64,000 nt of DNA, taken from Arthrinium phaeospermum. Taxonomy: Eukaryota; Ascomycota; Sordariomycetes; Amphisphaeriales; Apiosporaceae. A program made the translations under genes and the position numbers. The stretch spans positions 4,464,001-4,528,000 of the forward strand of contig QYRS01000003.1 of the NCBI GenBank assembly GCA_006503535.1. Reading direction: 5' to 3'. Under the pieces are notes generated by a model that was given only the letters and a program-made list of their open reading frames with translations, did not search any database and was not told where the DNA came from. This document shows, in pieces, positions 35,819-46,777 of this stretch. The stretch's first letter is position 1; each line of letters begins with the position of its first letter.

Positions 35819-36754
35819 TCACAGGTGAGCCAGAGCAACACCCGTCAAGTCGCCCAGCTCGGGGAACAACACCGTCTTCTCCCGGGTCTCGAGGTCGATC
35901 GAGTAAACACCGCCCGCCAGATCCGCCACGAACGCCTTCCCGTTCTTGTGGTCGACGCTCAGCCCAATGGCCTCGTGCAGGCGCCGGGCCAGGATGTCCG
36001 ACTTGAGCGGCTGCCCGCCGGTCTTGGCGGCGGCCGCCAGCTCGGCCAGCGAGATGCGGTTGAGCGTGTTGCCGCGGGGCGGGTCGCCGCGGTCCGTCCA
36101 GAACAGCGTCTGGGACGCCTCCTCGACCTCGAGGTCGATGGGCTCCGGCAGCCCGCCGAGGATGGCCTCGCGCGGCCGGTCCTCGGGCGCGACGCCGGCG
36201 GGCGCCTCGATCGGGGACCGGAAGATGCGCCCGCCGTTGCCCTTGGACGCGCCCTTTTGCGTCCAGTAGAAGCACCCCTTGCTCTCGTCGACGGCGATCC
36301 CGACGCAGTGCCGCGTCGTGTCCTCGCGGTCCGCGGCGGTGGACCCCGTCGACACCAGGACCTCGCGTTCCGTGCCGTCCGGGTTGGCGCGCATGACCTT
36401 CATGCCCTCGCGGTCGCACCAGTAGAGCTTGTGGCTCTTGGCCGCCAGGACGATCTGCTTCGGGGTGAAGACGCCGACGTTGCCGGTGGGCACGACGACG
36501 CGGCGGTCGGAGCCGTCGAGGCGGGCCGTCTCGATCGAGCCGTCGTCGTTCTCGAGCTTGCTGCCCATGTTGGTCCAGTACATGCGCCCGGCCTGGTGGT
36601 CGATGGCGATGCCGTCCGGGTTGTGCTTGAGGCCGCCGAGGACGGTCCGCAGGTCGCGGCCGTCGGTCAGGCACGACTGGATGGACCCGACGCGGTCCGG
36701 CAGCGAGAAGCCGGTGTCGAGGATGTAGAGGCGCTGCTGCATGGCGGAACCCAT
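35819..36754 (-). CDS. YWTD/LDL-receptor class B-type beta-propeller protein
   Basis: 311 aa, one exon. The start at 36754 (MGSAMQQRLYILD) is the first ATG; the next in-frame ATG (36742) is almost equally good. Repeated blade motifs are seen: GIAIDHQAGRMYWTNMG, HKLYWCDREGMKVMRANPDG, GIAVDESKGCFYWTQKG, QTLFWTDRGDPPRGNTLNR and GLSVDHKNGKAFVADLAGG. The spacing of about 45-55 residues fits a six-bladed YWTD propeller covering the whole chain. No signal peptide, so it is probably cytosolic, unlike animal LDL-receptor propellers. Related fungal and bacterial proteins are annotated only as 3-hydroxyacyl-CoA dehydrogenase-like or NHL-type by mistake or remain unnamed; I give no function. Confidence 0.85.
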   Translation of the reverse strand: MGSAMQQRLYILDTGFSLPDRVGSIQSCLTDGRDLRTVLGGLKHNPDGIAIDHQAGRMYWTNMGSKLENDDGSIETARLDGSDRRVVVPTGNVGVFTPKQIVLAAKSHKLYWCDREGMKVMRANPDGTEREVLVSTGSTAADREDTTRHCVGIAVDESKGCFYWTQKGASKGNGGRIFRSPIEAPAGVAPEDRPREAILGGLPEPIDLEVEEASQTLFWTDRGDPPRGNTLNRISLAELAAAAKTGGQPLKSDILARRLHEAIGLSVDHKNGKAFVADLAGGVYSIDLETREKTVLFPELGDLTGVALAHL

Positions 36755-37767
36755 GGTGTCTATCGTATGATGAATGGCAAAAAAGGGTATCAAAAAGAGG
36801 ACGAAATTCAAGAGTCTTATTGGTCTATTCTTGTTTTAGAGGTGCAGGAGGTATGGAGTGAGATCGCCAAATAGTCTCCCCAGATGCTGCCATTCCCAAG
36901 GCCCCGGACGCGGAGCCCTTTTAACCCCATGGCTGTCAAAAAGGCCGTCTCCATGGCGCCACCCCGTATCGCCGAAAGCGCAGAATATTTTCCCTGTACG
37001 GACCACATTTCCTTCGCGATAGCGGTCAATGCCGAACAGACCCCGGCACTTCCGCTGCCTCTGCTGGGTGTTGTTTGATGCTCGCAGTGGGGCCCTCTCC
37101 AAAATTTCGATCCCAGCAGAGACAACCAGTGCCAGCCAGCGAGAGCCGCGGCCGAACCCCCTTAGCCCGCGTCGCGGACCCATCCTTAATCGAACAATTG
37201 TCGCGCCAGTCGCCGCTAGCCTCCCCTCTGAAAATTAGGTAATGACGTTCCGGCGCTCTCCACGTGGCTAGGCCCAATGGTTGGTTCCGTCTTCTGGTTC
37301 CGCGCCCAGGTTCCGCTCAAAGTCAACTAGAAACGCCTGACTCGAACATGTCGCAAGCCTGATTGCGTACAACGCACACCGCGACAACACCTCAGCCAAC
37401 ACGAACCGTAACGCCGAAACAGGGACAGTCAAGCAGCATTCGGGAATTTCAGGGTCCTGCATGCATTGATAGGCAATTCCATACTTGTGCATTTGAGGGC
37501 CGGTGGTCCCGAATGGCGAGGCGCCAATGCACGACAGCAAATCGGAGCCGGCTCGCTAGATCGAGATTCACTAAAGAGAGCTTATTTGGATGGCGAGTCT
37601 AAAAATTCTTCCTATGGCCGACATGACATCAGCCGCCCGCTCTAGGTCCCGAAGCCGACGGGTAGCCGACAGATAACGGGCCGTAATGATCAATCAGAAC
37701 GTCTCGGATGAGGCCTGTCTCCTATCTCAACCACAGATCTTAATTGGGCTATCTAGCTTGGCCAGCG
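36755..37767. other. 1-kb intergenic region
   Basis: Frames up to about 115 codons exist on the minus strand but lack a domain or consistent codon bias. No gene is supported. Confidence 0.4.
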
Positions 37768-38771
37768 TTATTTTCCAAGCTGTTCACCGTCTTGGTCATC
37801 ACTGTCGTCCCTGTTCCCTTCATCTTCTAAATCTTCCCTGTACATAAGCTCCTTATTCCAATCCTGTGACGAGTCAGCAACACATAGAGACGGCCCCAAA
37901 GATGCGGGTAATGCCATAACATTACATGATCGTGGATCACGTACCAGGAATTCCTTTCTCCAAAGATCAAAAAAAGTCGAGATGCGGTACCTGGGTGCCG
38001 CCCTCCACGAGTCCGGGCCATCTTCGTCAACGTCCTCTGCGTCCTCTTCGTAGCCCAAGTCGCCAGGGACACTGGTGGGAAATTCGCTGCCATCGTAGCG
38101 ATCCCAGAACCGGACAGCTCCCAGCTCCGTATCAACCAGGATGGTGTAACATCGCCATGGATGACCAGTGGTCAACACCACTGGGAAAGGTCATGGGTTA
38201 GCTCTGCTGCTGGTCATACGGTAATTGGGAACTCACTGAGATGCGGCGGCAGGTGATCTTCGTAAGTTTCCTCCGACACCTCTTTGCGTTCCTGTGCACG
38301 ATCCTTCTCCACGTCGGTCTCGGGAGATCGCAGCTCGGGGTTGCAAAACCGTTCGTAATGATTGGCCGGGTACGTGGAGTACATGAGCTCCGGAACTCCA
38401 GCTCGAAAGTAGGGTATGTGCCGCATAAGATTTAAGACTTGGTCGGTGAGGCCGTGATTATACTTGCCGATGTCCTGCAGCTTACGGAGGTTGTCACGAT
38501 TGAAGGCTTCCCAGCCCCCTGGCGGTGGGTAGGACAGTTCGTAACCTTTGTCGTTATGAGTATGTTAGTATTTAATACCAGGAGACAGAATAGTAAACTA
38601 TCAACCTTTGCCGTAGAGTTCCGACACGTAGGCGAACATGGAAGTGATGGCAGCCACGGTCGCGTCGTGCGAATACCCTCCCTTGGCTTCTTTGGGTTGT
38701 TCCCTGTCTGGTTCTTCGCCTGTGGTGGCTCTGGGTCGAGTTAGACGAGACTGCGACTGGGGTGAAGACAT
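37768..38771 (-). CDS. Tandem paralogue A, unrecognised family
   Basis: 268 aa from four exons on the minus strand: 38771-38606, 38545-38237, 38180-37945 and 37863-37768, phases consistent. The protein begins MSSPQSQSRLTRPRA, then GYSHDATVAAITSMFAYVSEL, SYPPPGGWEAFNRDNL, LTDQVLNLMRHIPYF, WRCYTILVDTELGAVRFWDR and ISTFFDLWRKEFL, and ends in an acidic tail. All these blocks recur in the downstream neighbour at 39325-40340, so the pair is a tandem duplication. It has one more intron than its partner (38605-38546, donor GTTGAT, branch site TACTAAC). No known domain was recognised and there is no signal peptide. Confidence 0.8.
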
Positions 38772-39324
38772 GGTTGTCGTCTGGGATTAGACAGTAAAGT
38801 GCTGGTGTCTCAATTCTATTGATTCCGTGAAGTGAGAGGCTGCATGGATGGTATGGCAAGCCAGGTTAACACGTGTAGCCATTGTTTGCTTCGCGTCATC
38901 GCTAGCTAACCAACTGCATTTCTTGGCTTGGCTCGCTGACTCACGGTCCGTCCTTTCTGCGCGCCCTTTCTAAACTCGCAGATCAGGGGTGCATTGTATG
39001 CGCCGGGGTTTTGGTTGACCGGTTATGCAGGCCTCGGCTGGGATGCGCGCCCAGAGTCCGGCTCAACTCGTTCTGGACAATTAGCCGGCGGCAAAGGCCA
39101 AGAAGTTATTCAGGCTGCTCCAGGTCAGACTAATTGACATATGTCTGTAACTTGTGAAGAAGTGCAGGTGCACGATGTCACATCACAACATCTTGAGTGT
39201 GGTCAGGTGATATTCAGGTGCTGCCAAAATGTAGACAATATCGCTTAATCCTAAGTAAGTGCACGGCATAAAGTAAATAGATACTGGCGATTTGAAACAC
39301 CTGCATCCTTGCGATAAACCCCTG
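38772..39324. other. Spacer between the tandem paralogues
   Basis: 553 bp; probable promoter of paralogue A and 3' flank of paralogue B. Nothing else seen. Confidence 0.4.
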
Positions 39325-40340
39325 TTACTTCTTCTCTTCTCCGGGCTCTTCCTCTTGATTGTCTTCCTCATTTTCCTCCTCTTCCTCTTCTTCCTTCGCT
39401 CGCTCTATTTCATCTAGCTCCCTGTTCCAATCCTGAACCAAGTTAGCTTCCCCCAGGACTCACTGTCGATCTTGCCGTATGACCATGTTGAGAAGTGACT
39501 TTACCTTGAACTCTCGTTTCCAGAGCTCGAAGAAGGTCTGGATCCGGTAAGCAGGCGCCAGTTTCCAGGACTCGGCGGAATCCTCGTCGACTTCGTCCCA
39601 AAGCTCCTCTGGCACATCCAGATCGCCTGGATGATCGGTAGGATGGCCGCTGCCTTCGCGGTCCCAGAACCGGACAGCACCCCGCTCGGTATCGATCAGG
39701 ATTGAGTAGCATCGCCAGTGTCGGCCAGAGGTGAACACCACTGCAAAGCATGCGTTAGTCCGGTCTCATTTATTCATTCTCGGTATTCGCGTTGAAGGGA
39801 AGTGGAAAGGGGGAGGGGAGTTGCAACAAGGGATGGACTCTGGCTGTAGGGGGCGGGGGGGAAGAACATACGCATGGATGGCGGAACCAGTTGGTCGTAG
39901 TCCTCGGACGCTCCTTCGATGCGCCTCTTCGCTGCTTCCTTCTCCTCGTCGGTCTCGGGCGACTTGCTGAGGGAGCTGGTGAACCGGTCAAGATGATTAA
40001 CGGCGTGCGTCTCGACCATGAGATCGGGCGAATTCAGGTCAAAGTACGGGATATGTCGCATGAGCTCCAGGACCCGGTCGGTGAGGCCGTTGGTGTACAT
40101 GCCGTTCTCCTGGAGCTTGGCGAGGTTCTCGCGGTTGATGGCCTGCCAACCCTCTGGTGGAGGGTATTCCAGGGGCCAATCCTTGCCGTAAAGCTTGGCT
40201 GCGTAGGTCAGGAAAGAGGTGATGGCAGCTACTGCGGCGTCATGCGAATACCCATCTTCAGCTTCGCCACCTGCGCCGCCTTCGTCGGGAGAAGAGGCTC
40301 GAGGCCGAGTTGGTAGAGGCTGTGATTGTGGTGCAGACAT
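39325..40340 (-). CDS. Tandem paralogue B, unrecognised family
   Basis: 270 aa from three exons on the minus strand: 40340-39872, 39740-39505 and 39432-39325 (donors GTATGT and GTAAAG). Conserved blocks shared with paralogue A: GYSHDAAVAAITSFLTYAAKL, EYPPPEGWQAINRENL, LTDRVLELMRHIPYF, WRCYSILIDTERGAVRFWDR and IQTFFELWKREFK. The last exon starts DWNRELDEIE (DWNKEL in A) and ends in a run of glutamates. The two introns are at the same sites and phases as the last two of A. The product looks soluble and cytosolic or nuclear; function unknown. Confidence 0.8.
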
Positions 40341-41389
40341 GATGTGTCGTTTTCAGATCGTGAATAGAGCAGGTTCAGAAGTGTGGGAATGTCGTCGTCT
40401 CTCAGCACTTGAAGAAGGCGGGTGATTGCATTCGCTGCCTGGCACTTGGGGCGCGGACGTGTGTGAGCGTTTGCGTTGGTTCCTCCAAATCCAACCGGGT
40501 GTCTCGGTTATTTCTGTCTTTCATGCTCTGCCCCCTCTCCAAAATGAAATTAATTACCTGTCATGCGGGGGTCCGAGCCAATTGGCGGTGCAGCCCGTCC
40601 TGTTGGACCCGGGCCGAGAGACCCCAGGCCTTCCTACCCCAATGTTACGCACCACCAGCAGTAGGCCAATAACTCGGCAAGCTCCCCTGATATCGTGCCT
40701 ACTTGGCATGAACCACGTGCGGCGTTATTTTCCTGTTCTTGTCGAGGCGTAGCAGCTATGCTTGCAGAGTGATGGCCCCCCCTGTTGTAGAACAACCGCG
40801 CGCCTCCTGATTAGCCGAGTTGTCTGTTGGTTCCGATAACTGTTCCTGAAGCACCTTGATGATTAATGGCACATCCTTAACTCATTATACTCTCACTTGA
40901 CTGCATCGACACCTTGTTTCAAGTAGGACCAGTATCTTGGCGTTCAACCAACTTCAAGCACATCCTCAAGCATCGAACCGACGGTAGGTGCTTGACTCAA
41001 TGCATCCTGGCGCTTGCATGGTCTGCCATAATTATCTCGCTGCCGACAGGCTGCTTGGCAAACGTAGCCATTTCACAGCCCCCATAGCCAACCTAGGATA
41101 TCGCAGCGGTTGGTTTTCCTAGAAAACGGTGATGCAAAGCCAAATGACGAATCGAACATAACGTAGTCCTAGGCAGACCTGTGTGATATGATTACAGGCA
41201 TCCAGCAGATTGAATCATCTGTATAAAGAACCCAGACATGAACTCGGTATTTGGCTAGACTGCGATGTAGCTACAGACCGCCCATCTGACCTTCAGTTTT
41301 GAATACATTTTTCAGGGCCTTTCGTATAATCCGTCGTATAATCTATCATATCAATACTCTCAGACTGTTCGTGCTATACTCCTGGCGCC
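40341..41389. other. 1-kb intergenic region
   Basis: No gene seen; promoters of paralogue B and of the divergent secreted protein gene. Confidence 0.4.
41222..41228 (+). promoter_or_regulatory. TATA-box candidate
   Basis: TATAAAG about 162 bp before the ATG at 41390. Confidence 0.45.
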
Positions 41390-44225
41390 ATGAGGTGCTA
41401 TCTCCTTCTCCTTTTGGCTCTTCCCCTCGTAGCTGAGGCCAGTGTCCGACAGAAAGACAACCAAGTCCTGGCTCAGTATGAAAAGCTGGGGCAGTGCTAC
41501 TACTATCTGGGATATAAGCAGGCTGGGGACGCCAAAAGTGACGACATTGAAGCTTGCAAGACATGCACCAACGATGAGAAGTCCTCTCGCCCGTGCAAAG
41601 GGTGGTGCAAGAGCCAAGGCAAATCTGACAACACAGGGGTAACCGCCATCTATACCGAGATTTCTGAGGGTCTTGCTAACGGGTCGCGCATTGTAGTGCC
41701 ACAGCATACAGCCGACATTGGAAGAGACCGACCCTGCGTTTCAGTTCTTTGACGAGGACGGTTTCTTGCACAATATTGGCAAGTGCTTTTGCACGGACGA
41801 TATCAAGCCAGTGTTGGATCCCATCATCCATGCTATAGCCGAAGCGATGAAGATGATGGGGGACATACTCGAGAAGATTTGCGAGGGATTGCTCGAGACA
41901 ATCAAGCAGGTCGTTGATGTTGGTATCATGGCCATCCCCGGCGGCTCTGCTGTCAAGGCTGTGAGCTGGGGAGTACGTGCCGCTAAGACGTTGGCTGAGA
42001 ACGGAAAGACTGCCGAAGACATGTTCGGCAACTGGGTCGGGCCAGTTTGTGGTGATGCCAGTAAGTCAAGTTCGTCCTGCACCTTCTCGACTATATATGC
42101 CTAGCTGAACATCAAAGGCTTCAAGGGGTTTGACATCGCGACGGCGTTCCAGGAGCTCAGTGGAGCGCCAGATTCCATGGGCACCAGTGTTGGCTGTCTC
42201 ACCAAGAAAGGATGCAAGAAGCCACCACCGAAGCCAGACCCTCCCAAGGCGCCGAACAAACCAGACAAACCCCCTGAGAAGCCCACCACCACCAACGTCC
42301 CCGGCAAACCTACCACAACTGACAGGCCTCCGGCCAATGGCGATAAGCCCGCAGCCACTGACACAAAGCCTGCTGCGACAGATCAAAAGCCCCCTACCAC
42401 CACTGCAGACCACCCTATCACCACCACTTCTACAAACAGTCCTACTACTACCTCCACTAAAACAGACAGCGAATCTGACGCCTGCGAACTCGACAAACGA
42501 GCGCCGCGCAAGAAAGCTAAGACTGTCCTGAAGGACCTCGGCGACGCCGAAAGTAGTCTCGACTGCAAGGCTAAGCCACGAACTATGCACATTACAGAGA
42601 CCAAGCAACCCATCGGGAGCTATTATGTCAGGCACCCCATGACATGTTCGAGGAAATTCGCGCAAGCCTGCTATCATTATAGGTCAGTTTCCCCATCTGC
42701 TTGTAAGGATGAGCGTGATGATTTGTCGCAGCTGCTAATGCGTGAGGGTTTTATGTTTTCCAGTTCGGTGATGAGGATCCACGCAGCAACCAGGAGCATG
42801 ACCGAATTCACCTGTGCCGAGACTAAGAGCAACTACCGAGATTTTCCCGAACTGAAGGGGTCGGCTACCGCCCATTGGGGCACCACGGCCATCGTCAAGC
42901 GATTGGGCCACCATCAGCACTACTGGGCATGGGCGCAGGGCTGGATTTTCCGTGACAGCGATGCCCAGCAGGCCGAAGGATGCGAGCGGGATGAGTGGCC
43001 GCCGGCCTACTTCTGGCCTGGCGACGTGTATGCTGAACAGAACCATATGGGCAAGTGTTTGGGCCCATTTCTATCGCCTTTGTCCCCCAAATTCCTTGAA
43101 TATGATGTTCTTCAACATGCCATATTACGCTCCCTTGAAAGCAAGCTAACTATCAGACAGTGCAGCGAGTACGCATGAACCCGAAGAAGGACAACGGTGG
43201 GGGTGGCAAGATATTCGCTCAGTTTTGTGCGAAACGCGATGCCCGGAGTATTCGCAAAAGAAAAGGAATTACACAAACTTTCGAGAATCGCGACAATGTG
43301 AAGACGGCAGGCAAACCGGACGTGAAAGCAGCCAGAAAAGGGGCTGATGGCAGAATGAGTAAGCATGCTACCCTTGCGGTCTTTACTCCAATACCAACAC
43401 CCCAAAATGCTTTCCGAGAAACGGGCCCTAACCTCTCTGGTTGGTGTAGCTATCACGAGCATTGTCTCAGTCAACACTCATCATGCCATATTCAAAATCG
43501 AGGACTGGGACAATCTTCCAGTGGATAATGTCTGGTACGGCCTGCGAGACAACCGGTGCTGGCCCTCAGACTTGGCCCCGGAAGACCCCGGCTGGGCCCT
43601 GATGACCAATGACGAGTTCTACGAGACCCAGCACCAGAACCTAAAGCAATACCGGGAACGATACACGAAGCTCCCGCCGCTGCAGACCCTCAAGGACGAG
43701 CTGGCCAAACGGGGCGGCAAGCCGCCTTACCCGGCCAGCAAAGTTGCCCCGGCACGTTTCAAGCATCCTTTGGAATTCAACCAGCCGGGGTTAAAAATGC
43801 ACTATGTCCCGGACGATTACCTGCAGGTCTTGCCGTCGTTCCCATTTCCAGGCCCCGTAGTGAAGAAACGTGGGTTCGGCAACGTTACCGAGGATGACAT
43901 AGCCAGAGAGGACGACGGTTCGGTGGAACAACCAACCACAGGGGTCACGAGGAGACTGGCGGTCGCTGACATCAAGAAGATGACCATCGATGACATCCAC
44001 CTCACCACGGACGAGGATCTCGCGCAGATGAACGACGAGCAGGTGGATGCCTGGATGGGGCGATACATGGAGCTGCTCCGGAAGCAGTCCCAGACTTCCA
44101 GCCACACCTCGCCTCCCGTTTCGGATGCGCAGCCCACCCCAGCCGGCCAGGCAAACCCGACGGCAGAGGCGGCTTCTGTTGGATCTCTGGGGTTTGACGT
44201 GTTGCCGCAACCAACGGCAACATGA
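41390..44225 (+). CDS. Secreted modular protein with NucA/NucB-nuclease-like region
   Basis: 812 aa from six exons: 41390-41638, 41697-42060, 42118-42682, 42764-43050, 43161-43358 and 43450-44225. A signal peptide (MRCYLLLLLALPLVAEA) is followed by a Cys-rich region (YYYLGYKQAGD, CKTC, CKGWC, CFC), a hydrophobic-helical segment (about 115-190), a Pro/Thr/Lys-rich linker (PPPKPDPPKAP, KPTTT), and a region from about 375 with SCYHYS-like, CERDEWPPAYFWPGD (C466) and VRMNPKKDNGGGGKIFAQFC. The last two recall the CDE-P-F and N-x-x-QG motifs of the NucA/NucB DNase family. The C-terminal 260 residues (DWDNLPVDNVWYGLRDNRCW onward) are unrecognised. One intron (43051-43160) reads GCAAGT ... CAG; only this GC-AG choice keeps the frame. 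The secreted nature is firm; the nuclease link is tentative. Confidence 0.72.
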
Positions 44226-44387
44226 GAAATGTATTTGGTTAACTTCTAGTTTGAGAGAACGCGGATAGTCCTGGTTTTGGGCGGAGTTTTGTTTTAATTT
44301 CGTTTTGGTTTTTTGCTCATTGGGTAGTTCTGGATTAGGCTATAGCGTAGATACCATTCATCTCATCATCATCGTTTCGAAGTACTC

Positions 44388-45371
44388 TCACTTCTTCTCC
44401 CGTTGCTTCTGCTGCTCCTGTGCATAGCTATCCCACTCCTTCCTCACATTCAACAACCGAATGAGCTCCTCGTCCCGCTGCCGAGACAAGTCCTGGAAAC
44501 TCCGATCCCCGACCATCTCGAGCGTGCCGTCCACCCACTTCTTCTTGAGCCCGTCGTCCACGACGGGGTCCCGGGGCGCGTACCAGCTCATCAGCGGGCC
44601 CAGCAGGTGATCGGCCATGTGCTGCACGCCCCCGGGGCCGCCGCCGAGATGGAACAGGGTGCTGGGCCCCATGACGCCCCACCGCAGGCCGGGCCCGTGG
44701 GAGACGGCGTCGTCGATGTCCTCGACGCCGCACACGCCCTCCTGCAGCAGGTACATGGCCTCGCGCATAATGGCCGCCTGCAGCCGGTTGGCGATGTGGC
44801 CGACGACCTCCTTTTGCACGTGCACCGCCTTCTTGCCGATGGACGTGTAGAAGGCCATCATGCGCTCGATGGTTTGTGAAGAGGTCTGCGCCCCGCCCAC
44901 GACCTCGACGAGCGGGATCAGGTGCGGCGGGTTGAAGGGGTGCCCCACGACGCAGCGCTCCGGCCGGGCCGCGGCGTCCAGGCCCTCCTGGATCGAGGAG
45001 CAGGTCAGGCCGCTCGAGCTGGTGGCGATGATGGCGTCGGCGCTCAGGTGCTGGGCCATGTTACCAAAAAGCTCGCGCTTGAAGTCGAGGCGCTCCGGGC
45101 CGTTCTCCTGGACGAGCTGGGCCCCCCGCAGCGCCGCGGCGAGGTCCGTCGTGAAGATGATGTCCTCGGCCTGGGCGTCGGGGGCCTTCTGGGCCAGGCC
45201 CAGCCGCGCGAGGACCGGGAGGGCGTCGCGGACGAGGGTCCGCAGGGTCGCCTCGGCGGCGGGGTTGATGTCGAAGGTGCTGACGGTCAGGCCGTTGGCG
45301 AGGAAGAGGGCGGCCCAGGAGGCGCCGATGGTGCCGCAGCCGATGATGGCGACTTTTTGGATGTCTGACAT
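44388..45371 (-). CDS. 3-hydroxyacyl-CoA dehydrogenase-like NAD-dependent oxidoreductase
   Basis: 327 aa, one exon; start at the first ATG (45371, MSDIQKV). The Rossmann fold opens at once with VAIIGCGTIGASWA (G11-x-G13-xx-G16), followed by the family signature around VVGHPFNPPHLIPLVEVVGG with the catalytic His144 and Glu156, and the C-terminal helical dimer domain (KEVVGHIANRLQAAIMREAM). Length and lack of a hydratase fusion place it with the small HADH-like enzymes (lambda-crystallin, L-carnitine or L-gulonate dehydrogenase group) rather than the beta-oxidation multienzyme. No peroxisomal PTS1 or mitochondrial signal is visible (C-terminus REKK). Its divergent neighbour is a CoA-transferase, which suggests joint action on a hydroxy acid or its CoA ester. 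Confidence 0.92.
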   Translation of the reverse strand: MSDIQKVAIIGCGTIGASWAALFLANGLTVSTFDINPAAEATLRTLVRDALPVLARLGLAQKAPDAQAEDIIFTTDLAAALRGAQLVQENGPERLDFKRELFGNMAQHLSADAIIATSSSGLTCSSIQEGLDAAARPERCVVGHPFNPPHLIPLVEVVGGAQTSSQTIERMMAFYTSIGKKAVHVQKEVVGHIANRLQAAIMREAMYLLQEGVCGVEDIDDAVSHGPGLRWGVMGPSTLFHLGGGPGGVQHMADHLLGPLMSWYAPRDPVVDDGLKKKWVDGTLEMVGDRSFQDLSRQRDEELIRLLNVRKEWDSYAQEQQKQREKK

Positions 45372-46777
45372 GGTTTCAGAGTTGGGGGAAATAATATGTG
45401 ACAAATGGTACTATTCGCAAGGCACAGTGTTGAGAAGTGTAAGGTGTTATTCGTGAAGTCGTGTCGTCGTGTTTGTAATAGCCAGATGTAATATCGCCAG
45501 ATGATATGTCAACTGTAAGATCTCCAGCCCTACGCGTTACACCTTTGTAATCCAAGTTTTATATCGAGGATGCCCGGTGGGGGCAATAGGGGCGCTTGGC
45601 ACGGCGTTATGATGTATGCGCTGTCCAAAACCGCGCATGTCAACCCAGTATGTAGGTACATCTTCGCGTCTATCCAGAAGCGAATTCACCGAGGCGGGAT
45701 ATCGTGATTGGCATGAAACTCGACAGCAAACCAAGGACCGAAAAGCGCATGACTCGCACTAGAATTCCGATGCAGGTTCGTCATGTGGGGCATCGAAGAA
45801 TCCAGCGAGTGCCGGTCGCTCGATGCTAGTTCGCCAGGGGACCCCACCGCGGAAAGGGGTTTGGGATTGGTTCCGCTATGGGGGCATGAAGAAATTCCCC
45901 TAGCGTACCGCCGTCCTCAGGCAATAGATCGTCACCGCCGCGCCCCGAAACAAAGTACACATCAACCATGGGTTAGTAAATCGGGAATTCTCCGCACCCG
46001 TCGTTGCGGTCTAGGTAGCTTCCCCTGGCAGGCTCTGCTAGTGCCGTCCTTTTGAATATGATCATTGAAGCCCGAATGGCAAACAAACACCATGGCATGG
46101 GAGGATGAAGCAATCAGAATAGTAGACACGCCTCGGCTGCAACGCTTCCCAGCAACATGACGTCTACATACTTACTCATGTTGGGGGGTCCCGCAACATC
46201 GGAACTCCCGAGGTAGAAAAAGACGGCCCCACAGATTGGGCCACGACCCGGGAGGCAGTGGGGTCCGCCGAGGTGAGCTACGATCAAGCTTTTTAGTTTC
46301 GCCCTGACAAATTGACACGTACGTAAGTGTCTCAAACAGCAACCACCTTCGGCTCTCTCGCGGCCATTTTCGTGGAGGCGACACGCGCGCCTCGGATCCC
46401 CGGATGGGACCACCCTCTGCCTGGTTTTCCAGATTAGCCATTCAGGCAGGAGACGGAGAGCGTTCCGCCTGCGGGGTGCTGTGTCCATCACCCGAAAGCA
46501 AGGGGGTCGGGTGGCATCCCACCATCGGCGTTACCAGGTCCAGATGGATAGCCCTATATAAGGCGATCACCGATGCGACTAGCCTGCTTTATCCATCCAA
46601 CACTAAACCATCCTTATATACCCAAGACCCTACCTTGTTATAAACCTACTTCCCTTAGGTGTCAAACCATTGAACCTACTGTACCATTACGACATCGACC
46701 TGGATAACCAACCCCTCCTCCAATCTTCTGTACCTTCTTCAGACCAAGCCTCCATCGAGAGCAAACCCCCCACCAGC
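45372..46777. other. Divergent promoter region of the dehydrogenase and CoA-transferase genes
   Basis: 1.4 kb without a supported gene; the TATA element of the right-hand gene is at 46555-46562. Confidence 0.45.
46555..46562 (+). promoter_or_regulatory. TATA-box candidate of the CoA-transferase gene
   Basis: TATATAAG, about 216 bp before the ATG at 46778; the long leader between them is CA- and CT-rich. Confidence 0.5.

Noticed and set aside
45372..46777. Small frames between the dehydrogenase and CoA-transferase genes
   Set aside because: Short, no domains, no splice-supported extension.
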